Source: Planctomycetota bacterium
GTDB lineage: Bacteria; Planctomycetota; UBA1135; GCA-002686595
Reading direction: 5' to 3'
Length of the DNA stretch: 64,000 nucleotides
Assembly (NCBI GenBank): GCA_016712565.1
Contig: JADJQU010000009.1
Location: forward strand, 186,001 to 250,000
This document shows positions 8,449 to 17,279 of the stretch, piece after piece; position 1 is the stretch's first letter, and each line of letters opens with the position of its first letter. The notes beneath the pieces are model-generated. The model was not told where the DNA came from. It did no database searches and saw only the letters and a list, made by a program, of their open reading frames with translations. Made by a program: the position numbers and the translations under genes.

Positions 8449-9291
8449 ATGGCCGACAAAAAAGAAGCGAAGGACGCCAAAGGCGCCAAGGACGGCAAGG
8501 ACGCCGCCGCGGAACCCGCAGCGTCGTCGAAGAAGAAGGGCCTGATTTTCGGGGCCGGAGGCGTCGTCGCCGCGCTCGCCTTGGCCTTCGCAGCCTCGCT
8601 GATGGCCGTGCCGAAGAAGGAGCACGTGCATCACCTCGAGGGGCCCTTCGTCGCCAAGCTCTCCAAGGACCAGATCCAGGCCAACCTGGCGCGCGCGGGC
8701 GGCAAGCGCTACGTGGCCATGCTGCTGCAGGCCGAGTACTACGCCTATTCCGAAGCCTACGTCCAAGGACGCCTCGGCGGCGGGGGCGGAGGCGGCGGCC
8801 ACGGCGGCGGCGCGGGCGCCGAGGATCCGCTGTACCTGGCCATGCTCAAGGACGCCCTGCTGACCGTGGCCGGCACCAAGACGGCCGAGGAGATCACCGA
8901 CACCGCCATGGTGGACGTGTTCCTGGAGGAAGTGCGCGAGGCCGTCGACCCGGTGCTGTTCCCGGTCTACATCGGCGACGCCACGACCCCCTACCAGCCC
9001 GACAAGCAGTCCGGGCTGAAGGTCGGCGAGGACCACATGCGCTCGACCATGCGCGGCCTGCTGCACGAGCACGCGATCAAGCTCGACGGCCCCGGGAAGA
9101 CGATCGCCCTCGATGGCGGCTCGGCTGTCCCGTTCACCGAGCGCGACCGCAACCTCAAGCTGATCAACCCAGCAGGCGAATACGTCTACGTGGACTGCAC
9201 CCTGGTGAACCCCAAGTTCAGCGGCAGCGTGCCGGTGGGCGTACCCGGCCGCGTGCGTCGCATCTTCAAGGACTCGCTGCTGGTTCAGTGA
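8449..9291 (+). CDS. fliL: FliL-like flagellar basal body-associated protein
   Basis: FliL stabilises stators around the basal body. The 280-residue product has a Lys/Ala-rich cytoplasmic N-terminus (residues 1-30) and one membrane segment (about 31-53). A larger than usual periplasmic region follows, containing a Gly-rich loop (eight Gly, then HGGGAGAED). The segment LKDALLTVAGTKTAEEITD matches the FliL pattern of a helix followed by KTAEEL. The C-terminal third is longer than in typical FliL (about 160-180 residues), so this is a divergent or extended member. Its place between stator genes and fliM supports the call. Confidence 0.78.
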   Translation: MADKKEAKDAKGAKDGKDAAAEPAASSKKKGLIFGAGGVVAALALAFAASLMAVPKKEHVHHLEGPFVAKLSKDQIQANLARAGGKRYVAMLLQAEYYAYSEAYVQGRLGGGGGGGGHGGGAGAEDPLYLAMLKDALLTVAGTKTAEEITDTAMVDVFLEEVREAVDPVLFPVYIGDATTPYQPDKQSGLKVGEDHMRSTMRGLLHEHAIKLDGPGKTIALDGGSAVPFTERDRNLKLINPAGEYVYVDCTLVNPKFSGSVPVGVPGRVRRIFKDSLLVQ

Positions 9292-10219
9292 CCGCCGTGA
9301 ACGCCGCCCTCAAACCCGAAGAACTGGAGGCCGTGCTGGCCGCCGTGACGCCCAAGCCCGCGGCGCCCAGCGGCTCCGTGGCCCCGCGCGACTTCGCCCG
9401 GCCCCTGCGGCTGTCGCTGGATCAGCGCGAGGTCCTGCGCGAGTGCCTCACGCGCGCCCTGCCGAACCTGGAGCGCGAACTCTCGTCGGTGCTGCGGGCC
9501 CGGACCAAGGTGGGCCTGTCGGACGTGGACGAGATCGACGCCGAGCAGGCCGTCGAGCAACTGCGCATCCCCCTGGCCGCCGCCCCGTTCGCGGTGGCGG
9601 ATCAGCCCTGTTGGATCGTGTGGGACAACGCCGCCGCCGTGACCGCCATGGAATTGGCCCTGGGTGCGCCCGAGGTGAAGGCCTCCGAGCCCCGCAAGCT
9701 GACTTCCGTCGAGAGCATGCTGTTCAAGCGCGTGGCCCAGACCGTGCTGCGCGAAGTGGCCCCCCTGCTGGAGATCAAGCCCGAGAATCTGCGGGTCGCC
9801 ACGCTGCTGGAGGAACTCGGCAGTCCCCGCGACGTCGGGGAGCGCTTCGACCCGCGGCGCCTCCTGATCCTCCTGGAGCTCGAGCTGCCCACGGGCACCA
9901 GCACCCTGCGCCTCTACCTGCCCGCGCCCGCTTCCGAGGACGCCCTGGGACCCGCCTCCGGTGCCAAGGCCGCGCTGCCCGCGCACCTGGGCGCCGTGCC
10001 CCTGACCCTTTCCGCGCGCCTGGGGGCCGCCGACGTGCCCCTGGCCGACCTCCTGGCCCCCTCGAGGTGGGCGACGTGATTCCCCTGGGGGTGGCCACCT
10101 CCCAACCCCTGGAAGTCTGGGCCGAGGACCGCCCCTGGGCCCAGGCCCACCTGGGTGCGTCCGCGGGACACCTGGCCCTGAAACTCCACTCGGCCGGCGG
10201 ATCTGCCGATCCGCTCTGA
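9288..10219 (+). CDS. fliM: Flagellar motor switch protein FliM (frameshift in C run at 10057-10061)
   Basis: FliM is the C-ring component that binds CheY-P and FliN. The N-terminus LKPEELEAVLAAV corresponds to the LSQDEIDALL motif. The middle has TSVESMLFKRVAQTVLREV and the surface domain has LYLPAPASEDAL. The frame then ends early at 10079, whereas the +2 frame continues LEVGDVIPLGVATSQPLEVW to 10219. The switch lies in a run of five C. Removing two C (or adding one) gives about 309 residues. The duplicated remnant at 22.1 kb has only three C here, supporting an insertion in this copy. The GTG start overlaps the fliL stop. Confidence 0.9.
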
Positions 10220-10229
10220 GACCACCACC

Positions 10230-10568
10230 ATGAGCGACCAAGCCCAAAGCTCCCCCAGCGCGCCCGAGCGCGTCAACGTCTCGAAGACCGAGCTCGACGA
10301 ACTGACCGGCGGCGCCGCCTCGGGTTCGCCCCTGGGCCTCGCCCAGCTGCTCGACGTCTCCGTGCGCGTCACGGTCGAAGTGGGCCGCGCGAAGCTGACC
10401 CTGGCCGACCTCGTGCAACTGGCTCCCGGCTCCCTGATCCAGCTCGACCGCGAGGCCCACGAACCCGTGGACATCCTGGTCAACGGCAAGGTCGTCGCCC
10501 GGGGCGAGATCGTGACCATCGACCAGAGCTACGGCGTGCGCATCACCTCGGTGTCGAAGGCCGGCTGA
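10230..10568 (+). CDS. fliN: Flagellar motor switch protein FliN
   Basis: FliN forms the base of the C ring and receives export complexes from FliH. The 112-residue product has a short acidic N-terminus and a complete SpoA (FliMN_C) domain: QLLDVSVRVTVEVGRAKLTL, then LAPGSLIQLDR, VDILVNGKVVARGEIV and YGVRITSV. It begins 10 bases after fliM and is the last flagellar gene of the operon here; genes such as fliP or flhB do not follow. A decayed copy of its C-terminal two-thirds is found at 22.3-22.53 kb. Confidence 0.96.
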   Translation: MSDQAQSSPSAPERVNVSKTELDELTGGAASGSPLGLAQLLDVSVRVTVEVGRAKLTLADLVQLAPGSLIQLDREAHEPVDILVNGKVVARGEIVTIDQSYGVRITSVSKAG

Positions 10569-10570
10569 TC

Positions 10571-10603
10571 CGCCGCGGGCGGACGGTTCCGACGCAGGCC
10601 CGC
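10571..10603 (+). terminator. Hairpin after fliN
   Basis: An 8-bp perfect stem (CCGCGGGC at 10571-10578 with GCCCGCGG at 10596-10603) lies three bases after the fliN stop. No clear T run follows, so this is a possible operon end only. Confidence 0.35.
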
Positions 10604-10979
10604 GGATCGCGGGTTCTGCAGGCACCGCAGCCGAAGGCCCCCGCAGTGCCGAGCTCTTGGCTCGAGCACCCTTCGACCCCATGCCACGCGAGCAAGGGCC
10701 TGGGGCCCGAGCGCCGTCGAATGACGCTCTGCGGCGCGCCGAGAGCGCCTCGAACCAAGAGAACCGCCGGTTGCGGCACCACCGCGTCCTCCCCCCCCGC
10801 TGCTGGGCGGCCATGACGGCGGGGTCGGGGGCACTCCTCGATCTCGAGCAAGTGCATGAACGAGCGCTTCCTTGCGATTCGGTACGGAGTCGAGTGACGT
10901 GATCCGAAGCAGCGGTCATTCGCCCGCGCTGCGCACGGCCGATTCGCCGGCACTCTTGGCCGATGACTCCGAATCGGTG
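10604..10979. other. Intergenic region between fliN and FKBP gene
   Basis: About 375 bases separate two convergent genes. I see no credible coding frame. A 26-base stretch near 10742 (CGAGAGCGCCTCGAACCAAG and onward) resembles one at about 15599 in another intergenic gap. Otherwise nothing is recognisable. Confidence 0.5.
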
Positions 10980-11666
10980 CTACGGCAGCGACTCGAGTAC
11001 GATGTCGATGATCAACGTCGCCTTGGGCGGGATCATCGGCGGCTTGCCGCCGAGACCGTAGGCCAGGTCGTAGGGCAGGATCAGCTTGCGCTTGCCGCCG
11101 ACCTTCATGCCCATCACGCCTTCCTCCAGACCTTTCACCAACTTGTTCGGACCGATCACCAGCGGGGCACCCTTGTCGAGCGTGCTGTCGACCTTGGTTC
11201 CGTCGACGAGCCATGCCGTGTACTCGATCGACACCGCGTCCTTGGGTGAACTCGGCGCAGGCCCATTGCCGGGCTTGAGCTCGTAGTACTTCAATCCTGA
11301 AGGCAGCTGGGTCCAATCCCCGCTGACGGGCTCGCCTGGAAAGCGCGGGGTGTCCAGACGATTCGTGACCTTGCCGGTGCGAGCGTCCACCGAAATGCGG
11401 GACAGGCACTTGAGCGAGAAGACGTCGACCTCGAACGAGACCTGATCGCCGACGCGAACTGTCCTGGCGGAGTCGGCGAAGCCGTCGACTTCCTTCTGCG
11501 CGATCTCGATTGCCCTGGAGAGCTTGATCTCGAGCCCCTCGAGCCCCCTGGTCACGCTCGCAGGATCGGGCGGGATCGTCGTGTAGTCCGCACCCCCTTG
11601 CGGCATCGAAGGCGAAGCGCCGAAGCACAGGGCGCACAGGATCGGAACCCAAGAGAGGATACGCAT
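10980..11666 (-). CDS. Exported FKBP-type peptidyl-prolyl cis-trans isomerase
   Basis: The product catalyses proline isomerisation during folding of exported proteins. It is 228 residues, starting at MRILSWVPILCALCFGA, a signal peptide. The C-terminal half is a canonical FKBP domain: SGLKYYELKPGNGPAP, then VSIEYTAWLVDGTKVDST, LVKGLEEGVMGMKVGGKRK and PYDLAYG. The region between the signal and the FKBP domain (about residues 30-115) is not recognised. It is 11 bases downstream of the lipoprotein gene at 11678-12286 and probably co-transcribed with it. A three-domain FKBP gene is divergent on the other side. Confidence 0.93.
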   Translation of the reverse strand: MRILSWVPILCALCFGASPSMPQGGADYTTIPPDPASVTRGLEGLEIKLSRAIEIAQKEVDGFADSARTVRVGDQVSFEVDVFSLKCLSRISVDARTGKVTNRLDTPRFPGEPVSGDWTQLPSGLKYYELKPGNGPAPSSPKDAVSIEYTAWLVDGTKVDSTLDKGAPLVIGPNKLVKGLEEGVMGMKVGGKRKLILPYDLAYGLGGKPPMIPPKATLIIDIVLESLP

Positions 11667-11677
11667 CTTTTCGACTC

Positions 11678-12286
11678 TCACTTCAATGCTGCAATCGCCT
11701 TGATGTCGAGGGCTTCGAGGAACTTCTTCACTGTCGCCTGATCCGAGCCTTCGCCCTCGATGATGAGCAAGAATCGGTCGCTCACGAGCGTCATCAGGAC
11801 GGTGTTCAGCGGACTGGGCCAGTACTGTTCCAGCGCCGGTTGGTCCTGGTGCACGAACGGGGTAATGCCGTAGTTCGGATGATCGTGCATCTGGAGGAAC
11901 GTGCCGTGCGTCGACTTCAGTCCGCGAGAATCCAGGACCGAAACGAAGATCATCGGCTGCCCGTCGCCGATCTGATAGACGCCGCGCGTCTGCTGGACCT
12001 CGTGGATGACTCCGCCTTCGCCGATCTTCTGGACCACGCTGCGCAGTTCGATGCGCGACCATTCGCCGATCGTCTTCGGAAATTGCGCTTCGAGTTGCTC
12101 CTTGGCGACAAGTGCAGGCGGCGGATGGACGTCGGCGGGCACCGGCGCGACCGGCGTCGACGAGGAGGGCGCGGAAGCCTCCGCGGGCCTGTCGGTCGCA
12201 CCGGGCGCAGGCTGCAGTGGATCCTCTTGGCACGCGCAGGCGGTGGCCAATCCGGCGATGAGCAAGGCACAGGGCAGTGTGTACAT
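11678..12286 (-). CDS. Hypothetical lipoprotein
   Basis: The 202-residue product has a short signal with lipobox LATAC (Cys17), then a Pro/Ala/Ser-rich linker (about residues 25-60). A compact domain follows with EAQFPKTIGEWSRIELRSVV and a C-terminal SDRFLLIIEGEGSDQ. It should sit on a membrane as a lipoprotein. I do not recognise the domain. It precedes and probably shares a transcript with the FKBP isomerase downstream. The spacing of 148 bases to the divergent gene at 12434 makes a shared promoter region likely. Confidence 0.8.
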   Translation of the reverse strand: MYTLPCALLIAGLATACACQEDPLQPAPGATDRPAEASAPSSSTPVAPVPADVHPPPALVAKEQLEAQFPKTIGEWSRIELRSVVQKIGEGGVIHEVQQTRGVYQIGDGQPMIFVSVLDSRGLKSTHGTFLQMHDHPNYGITPFVHQDQPALEQYWPSPLNTVLMTLVSDRFLLIIEGEGSDQATVKKFLEALDIKAIAALK

Positions 12287-12433
12287 GGGAGGTGCCGGCA
12301 GCGACCGAGGAGCCGATTATACGTTGCTGCACAGCGCGTCAAGACCCTAGATTGCAGGGCTCGCACGATCCGCTCGGGGCGAGAAGCGTCGAGGCCGGTG
12401 ACGTAGCTACCCGACTCGGTACGATACATCCGC

Positions 12434-13723
12434 ATGGAACGCCACGCAGGACTTGGGCCTGGACTTCAGGGGCGCAGATGCCGAGTGATCGGCGCCTTCG
12501 GTGCGACTCTGCTCTGGCTCGGTTTGCAGGCGCCTGCTCAGGGGCCTTCGCGGCCGAACCTTCAGGAGAGCTATCCCTTCCCCCTCGCGCCGCAGGTTCC
12601 CGAGGACCGCGAGGTCGTCGTCCTCGCCTCGGGCGTGCGCTACTCCATCCTGCATCCCGGAGCAGCGGAGAGCGCGGGCGCCCGCAGGCTGCACACCGGC
12701 GATTTTGTCCGGGTCCACTTTTCTGCGTGGTACGAAGACGGCCGACTTTGTGACTCGAGTGTGCTGCGCAACGAACCCGTGAAGACCTGGGTCGGCAAGT
12801 CGATCTTGGGCTGGAACGAGGTGCTCGGTCTGATGACGAAAGGCGCGCGCTGGAAGGTCACGATTCCGGCCGATCAATGCGCCGGTCCCGAGGGCGCGCT
12901 GCCCGTGGTGCCGCGCACGGACACGCTGATCTTCGAGATCGAGCTGCTCGACGTCCTGCATGCCCCGACGTTCCATGCTGCTCGGCCCGCGGAAACCAAA
13001 GTCACGCCCGGGGGCCTGAAATATGAAGTGCTGCAGCCCGGCGCCGGCGATCCACCCACGCACAAGAACAAGATCCTCGCCCTGGACTACGGGCTGTGGA
13101 CGACCTCGGGCACTCTGCTCGATTCTGCTGCGCGACAGGGGGCGCTCTTCGAGATCAAGGCGGCGCAACTCGACGCCTACTTCGACCTCAAGTTCATGAA
13201 GGAGGCCACCGCCATGTTGCGGCCCGGGGCCCGGCTGCGCTTCGAGGTGCCGCCCGAGCAGTGCTTCGGCGCGCAGGCGAACCCGGGATTGCCGGAGAAC
13301 TCGGTCACGGTTTGGGAGCTGGAACTCGTGCACGTGCACGAACCTCGGAGCATGCCCGCCTTCGTTCTCCCGGACGAGGGCAAGTCGCGCAAGACGGACA
13401 CGGGCCTGATCTACGAGATCGTGCGCGAGGGGAACGGACGCAAGCCGACAGCGAACGCCAAGGTCACCGTCAACTACGCACTCTGGCTGGTCACCGGCTC
13501 GGTGTTCGATGCCTCCTTTGATCGAGGCGAGCCCGTCCGACTCGACCTCTCGGACCCGGGCATGCTGCCGGGGTTCCGGGAAGCGCTTCTGCTGATGTCC
13601 GAGGGAGCGGCCTATCGTTGCCGACTCAGCGCGGACCATGCCTACGGCCCGCAGGGCTGGGTGCCATATATTGGGCCCAACGCGGACCTGATCCTCTACC
13701 TCGAGCTGGTGTCGGTGGGTTAG
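12434..13723 (+). CDS. Exported protein with three tandem FKBP-type isomerase domains
   Basis: The 429-residue product has a signal-like segment (VIGAFGATLLWLGLQAPAQG) and three FKBP-type domains at about residues 66-174, 192-303 and 322-429. Domain 3 is the most canonical (TGLIYEIVREGNG, LPGFREALLLMSEGAAYRC, HAYGPQGWVPYIGPNADLIL). Domains 1 and 2 have lost the Ala-Tyr-Gly element (DQCAGPEG and EQCFGAQ), so they may bind without efficient catalysis. A periplasmic folding or holding role is inferred. It is divergent from the single-domain FKBP gene. Confidence 0.88.
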   Translation: MERHAGLGPGLQGRRCRVIGAFGATLLWLGLQAPAQGPSRPNLQESYPFPLAPQVPEDREVVVLASGVRYSILHPGAAESAGARRLHTGDFVRVHFSAWYEDGRLCDSSVLRNEPVKTWVGKSILGWNEVLGLMTKGARWKVTIPADQCAGPEGALPVVPRTDTLIFEIELLDVLHAPTFHAARPAETKVTPGGLKYEVLQPGAGDPPTHKNKILALDYGLWTTSGTLLDSAARQGALFEIKAAQLDAYFDLKFMKEATAMLRPGARLRFEVPPEQCFGAQANPGLPENSVTVWELELVHVHEPRSMPAFVLPDEGKSRKTDTGLIYEIVREGNGRKPTANAKVTVNYALWLVTGSVFDASFDRGEPVRLDLSDPGMLPGFREALLLMSEGAAYRCRLSADHAYGPQGWVPYIGPNADLILYLELVSVG

Positions 13724-13939
13724 CCTGGCGTCAGGGGAGTCCACTCGCCCGTGGCGCCGATGGGCGACCATTGAGGCGGGGACGGAATTCACCGGCCCGG
13801 ACCCGTTTCCGGGCCCCAGGGGCCCGAAGATCGCCTGTCCCTTGCTGCCCAGATCCTGGAGGGTGCTGTAGGATCCATGGAGATCCGCGTGCATCAAGCG
13901 CACGCCCAGTCTCCTTTCCTCTCAGATCAGGACACCCTC

Positions 13940-15346
13940 ATGAAGCTATCGACGATTGCTCTTGCTTCGGTCGTGGTCGCTCTCGCCTCGACAGCGAACG
14001 CCCAACAGACGCCGAGCAGCGACGCGTCCGCCGCGTCGTTCCCGCCGGCCCTCTCGAATGTTGCTCCCGGCAATGGTTCCTACTTGTTCGCACAGTTCCC
14101 CGCGATCCGTCAGCCGATCCTCGTGGGCACGACCTTGGGCCTCACCGGCTGCCTGGGCGTCGAACACGCCTGGGGCAACTACTGGGTCTCGGCACGCGGG
14201 ACGACGGCCGCGGCCGGTTCTCACGTGATCGCTCAGTTCGACTATTCAGGTGCTCTGCTCAACACGCTGATTCAGCAGAACACGGGTGTCACCCCCTGGG
14301 GCATCCGCGACATGGAATCCGACGAAGCGGCGAACAAACTGTGGGGCGGCCAGGAATCGGGTCAACTCCAGGAGTACGATCGAGTTCCCGGCTCGCCGGA
14401 CACGCTGGTCTTCAACCAAGTCCACGTGATTCCCGGCCAATCGATCGTCCGCGCGCTCTGCCGCGACAACACCGGCCTGTTCTATACCAAGAACTTCAAC
14501 AGCGCGATGGTTCGCTTCACGCTCAACCCGGTGACACTCGGCGCCACGACGCCGGCCGACGGCAAGGCGACCTACGGCCTCGCCTACGACCGGATCAACG
14601 ACACCGTGTGGGGGTTCAGCCAGGAGAGCATCAACCAGACTCCGACGCCGCCGCCGTTCGCGGACTTGGTGGACATCAATGAATACGACAAGACCACCGG
14701 CGTGCTGACGGGCAACGGTGGCTGGAGCGTGACCTACGGCTCGACGGCCGGCACGGCCGCCGTGCCCGTCAACATCATGGGTGGCATGGACATCTACGAG
14801 AACGACCCGCTGAACCTCGGCAAGCTCTCGTTCATCTGCCTGCACCAGAACACGGTGGCTGAAATCAACGCGCTCGACCTGGGCAAGTTCACGAATCCGC
14901 CCTCAACGGTCTACTGCACGGCAAAGACCAACTCGCTGGGCTGTGTCCCGACCATCGGTTCCTCCGGGGTCTCGAGCGCCACGAATGCCGGACCGTTTGT
15001 GATCACGGCGAGCAGCGTCATCAACAACAAGCCGGGTCTGTTCCTGTACTCCAACGGCGGCCAGGCCGCAGTTCCCTTCTTCGGCGGGCTGCGTTGCGTG
15101 GGCACTCCGGTCCGTCGCTCGGTCCCGATGAACTCGCTTGGCAATCCTCCTCCGAACGACTGCTCGGGTGCCTACACGATGGACTGGAACGCGTTCTCGG
15201 TCGGCGCGCTCGGCGGAACGCCGCAGGCGTACTTGCAGGGCGTCGGCAACGTGATCCAGGTGCAGGCCTGGGGACGCGACAACGGCTTCCCCGCCGGGTT
15301 CAACGCGACGCTGTCGGACGGGCTGGAATACACCGTCGGACCCTGA
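13940..15346 (+). CDS. Secreted protein with shared YCTAK-type C-terminal domain
   Basis: The 468-residue product starts at MKLSTIALASVVVALASTANA, a clear signal peptide; the in-frame ATG at 13877 would mask it. The N-terminal 300 residues look like a beta-propeller (repeated WG, YDRINDTVWGF and INEYDKTTGVL segments). The last 145 residues form a domain that recurs in this window: YCTAKTNSLGC, VINNKPGLFLYSNGGQAAVP, GGLRC, DCSG, WGRDNGF and LSDGLEYT. Its role is unknown; surface retention or secretion is a reasonable guess from its constant C-terminal place. No frameshift is seen. Confidence 0.85.
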   Translation: MKLSTIALASVVVALASTANAQQTPSSDASAASFPPALSNVAPGNGSYLFAQFPAIRQPILVGTTLGLTGCLGVEHAWGNYWVSARGTTAAAGSHVIAQFDYSGALLNTLIQQNTGVTPWGIRDMESDEAANKLWGGQESGQLQEYDRVPGSPDTLVFNQVHVIPGQSIVRALCRDNTGLFYTKNFNSAMVRFTLNPVTLGATTPADGKATYGLAYDRINDTVWGFSQESINQTPTPPPFADLVDINEYDKTTGVLTGNGGWSVTYGSTAGTAAVPVNIMGGMDIYENDPLNLGKLSFICLHQNTVAEINALDLGKFTNPPSTVYCTAKTNSLGCVPTIGSSGVSSATNAGPFVITASSVINNKPGLFLYSNGGQAAVPFFGGLRCVGTPVRRSVPMNSLGNPPPNDCSGAYTMDWNAFSVGALGGTPQAYLQGVGNVIQVQAWGRDNGFPAGFNATLSDGLEYTVGP

Positions 15347-15387
15347 GGCCCGCCGCGGCGTATCCGCCGATACCTTCTAGGAAGCTC

Positions 15388-15422
15388 CCGGGGCCTGCCG
15401 CGCCATCCGCGGTGGGCCCCGG
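15388..15422 (+). terminator. GC hairpin after the 13940-15346 gene
   Basis: CCGGGGCC at 15388-15395 pairs with GGCCCCGG at 15415-15422 and is followed by TTTC. It lies 41 bases after the upstream stop, which fits a rho-independent terminator with a weak T tract. Confidence 0.4.
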
Positions 15423-15815
15423 TTTCATGGGTGACAGCCGGCTGGGTGCCGGGGCCGGGTACCGTATTCCGAAGGCACATCCTGGCGAGATCAGCGGCGT
15501 CGCGCTCCCAGGAACCGCGTTGCGCGCGGCGCGACCCATATGAGGCGAGCGCCAGCCTGACCCACGAGGGCTGTCGGAGCCCACTCCCCGGGACATCGAG
15601 AACGCCTCGAACCACAAGAACCAACGAAGACCGCCTCGCCGTCGGCCCCATCCCCCACCGGCGTGCCAGGCAAATGGAAAAATCAGGGGCTTGCGGGTCC
15701 GACCTGTGCCGACGCGAATCGTGGGTCAGTTCGTGGCGGACGTCGAGGCCCAGGCAGCCGATCGAGGCAAGCGTGGGCAAGGGCGGGCGCGCCCTGTGCG
15801 CGCGTCAAGGGGACG
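15423..15815. other. Intergenic region without recognised gene
   Basis: About 390 bases between convergent genes. Several frames are open by virtue of high GC but none has a plausible start, domain or codon pattern. A 26-base stretch at about 15599 resembles one at about 10742. Confidence 0.45.
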
Positions 15816-17082
15816 TCACTTCGCCCGATCCGCCGATCCGAGCCAGCGGGAAGCTGCGGCCACGACGGGATCGTCCGCCGCGCCGAATCGGGTCCAGTCG
15901 ATGGCCACGGCCTCATCCGGCGGGATGACGCCTTCGTAGCGCGTGCCGGTGCGGTCGGCTTGGACGGTCACCGTCAGCACGATCAGGGCGCCGTCGGCGA
16001 GCGATTTCGTCGTGCTCCCGATGGGCACGCCGCGAGTGCCCTCGCCGAACCGACGGACGCGCGCGCGGCCCCCAAAGGCAACGACCAGCGCTTCGCCGGC
16101 CTGGGCCGTCATCGGCCCTGTGAGCAACGCGACGGGCAGGTCGTCGCGCAGGGGATGCGGATGCTCGACCTTGGCGAGCTCGTAGCCCTCGAACACCGCC
16201 GCACCGCGCTCCGCGTCGTAGCTCCATTCGGAGCTGGCGTGGGCGCTGGAGTAGGCCCCGAGCTTGCCGGTGCCCGCCAGCGGCCCGATGCTGGCGATCA
16301 GCGGCTCCACGCTGCCGCCCGTGTTGCGCCGCAGGTCGACGATGCAGCCGCGCAGCGTGCCGTCGTCGATCTGGCCGAGCAGCTCGTGCACCGCGTCGTC
16401 GTAATTCGCGGCCCTGGGGCCGCTGACGCCCGGCAATTCGAGGTAGCCGATGTCGCCATCGAGCATTCGTCCCGACGGTGCCAGATACTCGTCGAAGGTC
16501 GCGAGCGGAACCTGCACCTTGCGTGGTTCGGTGGAACCCGTGCGAATGGAGAGGTTCAGCGGCGCCGTGCTGCCGTCCTGGAGTTGTCCACTTCGGAACA
16601 GCCGATCAAACTCGAAGCGCGGCAGGTCGGCGAAGCCGGCCACGCCCTCCACCGCGACGATACGGTCGCCAGCCGCCAGGCCCGCCGCTTCCGCCGGGCT
16701 GCCCGGCACAACCTGCGCGACGATTGCATCGCGAGGCACGACCAGGAGGCCGGTCGACTTCGCCGGGCGCTTGGTGGCCATCAACTTCGCGGCCCCTGGT
16801 TCGAGCAGCCGGCTGTGCTTGTCGCCCAGGGTGGCGAGCGCGTCGCGAATCGCCGGGTAGGTGTCCGCGGGTGTCTTCGCCCCGGACGCCGCGATCGCCG
16901 CCAGTGCCTTCGTGCGCAGAGCCTGCCAATCGGTCGAGTAGACCCGCGAGCCCTGCTCGACCTGGTCGAGCGCGGCCTCCAGGTAGCGCGTGGCCTCCGG
17001 CGAGGCCTCCGGACGCCTGTTTCTGGTCGCTGGCCAAGCCCGTGAAGAGGAGAAGGGATGCGGTGGCGACGTGGGTGTGCAT
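15816..17082 (-). CDS. Exported S41-family (tail-specific protease-like) PDZ protein, frameshifted near 17020, catalytic Ser replaced
   Basis: The N-terminus MHTHVATASLLLFTGLAS is a signal peptide read from 17082. The rest lies one frame over from about 17020, so one base is gained or lost there; total about 420 residues. A PDZ domain (GLLVVPRDAIVAQVVPGSPA, AEAAGLAAGDRIVAVEGV) precedes the S41 core (GDIGYLELPGV, RGCIVDLRRNTGGSVEPLI). In the usual T-x-S-A-G-E active site the sequence is TAQAGE, so the nucleophilic Ser is Gln. The protein may be a non-catalytic S41 relative that binds peptide ends. It is convergent with the secreted-protein gene at 13940. Confidence 0.82.
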
Positions 17083-17279
17083 GTCGAGTGGACTCGCCGA
17101 TCGTCGGAGCCTCCGCGGAAAATTGCAAGCACGCCGCAAGCCAACGCTCAGGCCAGCGTTGTTCAGACAGCGTTAACTGCCAGGACCAGAAGCGCGTTCG
17201 TGACCGGGCGCCGCAGCGGAGCGGAGCCTAGCCTGCGGCGTCCGTGGACTTGCGGCCCCGGCCCCCGCCGCGCGCGCGT

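Noticed and set aside
9288..10079. A naturally short FliM or programmed frameshift
   Set aside because: No slippery heptamer with a downstream pseudoknot is evident, and the duplicated remnant has an uninterrupted frame. Phase variation is kept only as a possibility in the findings.
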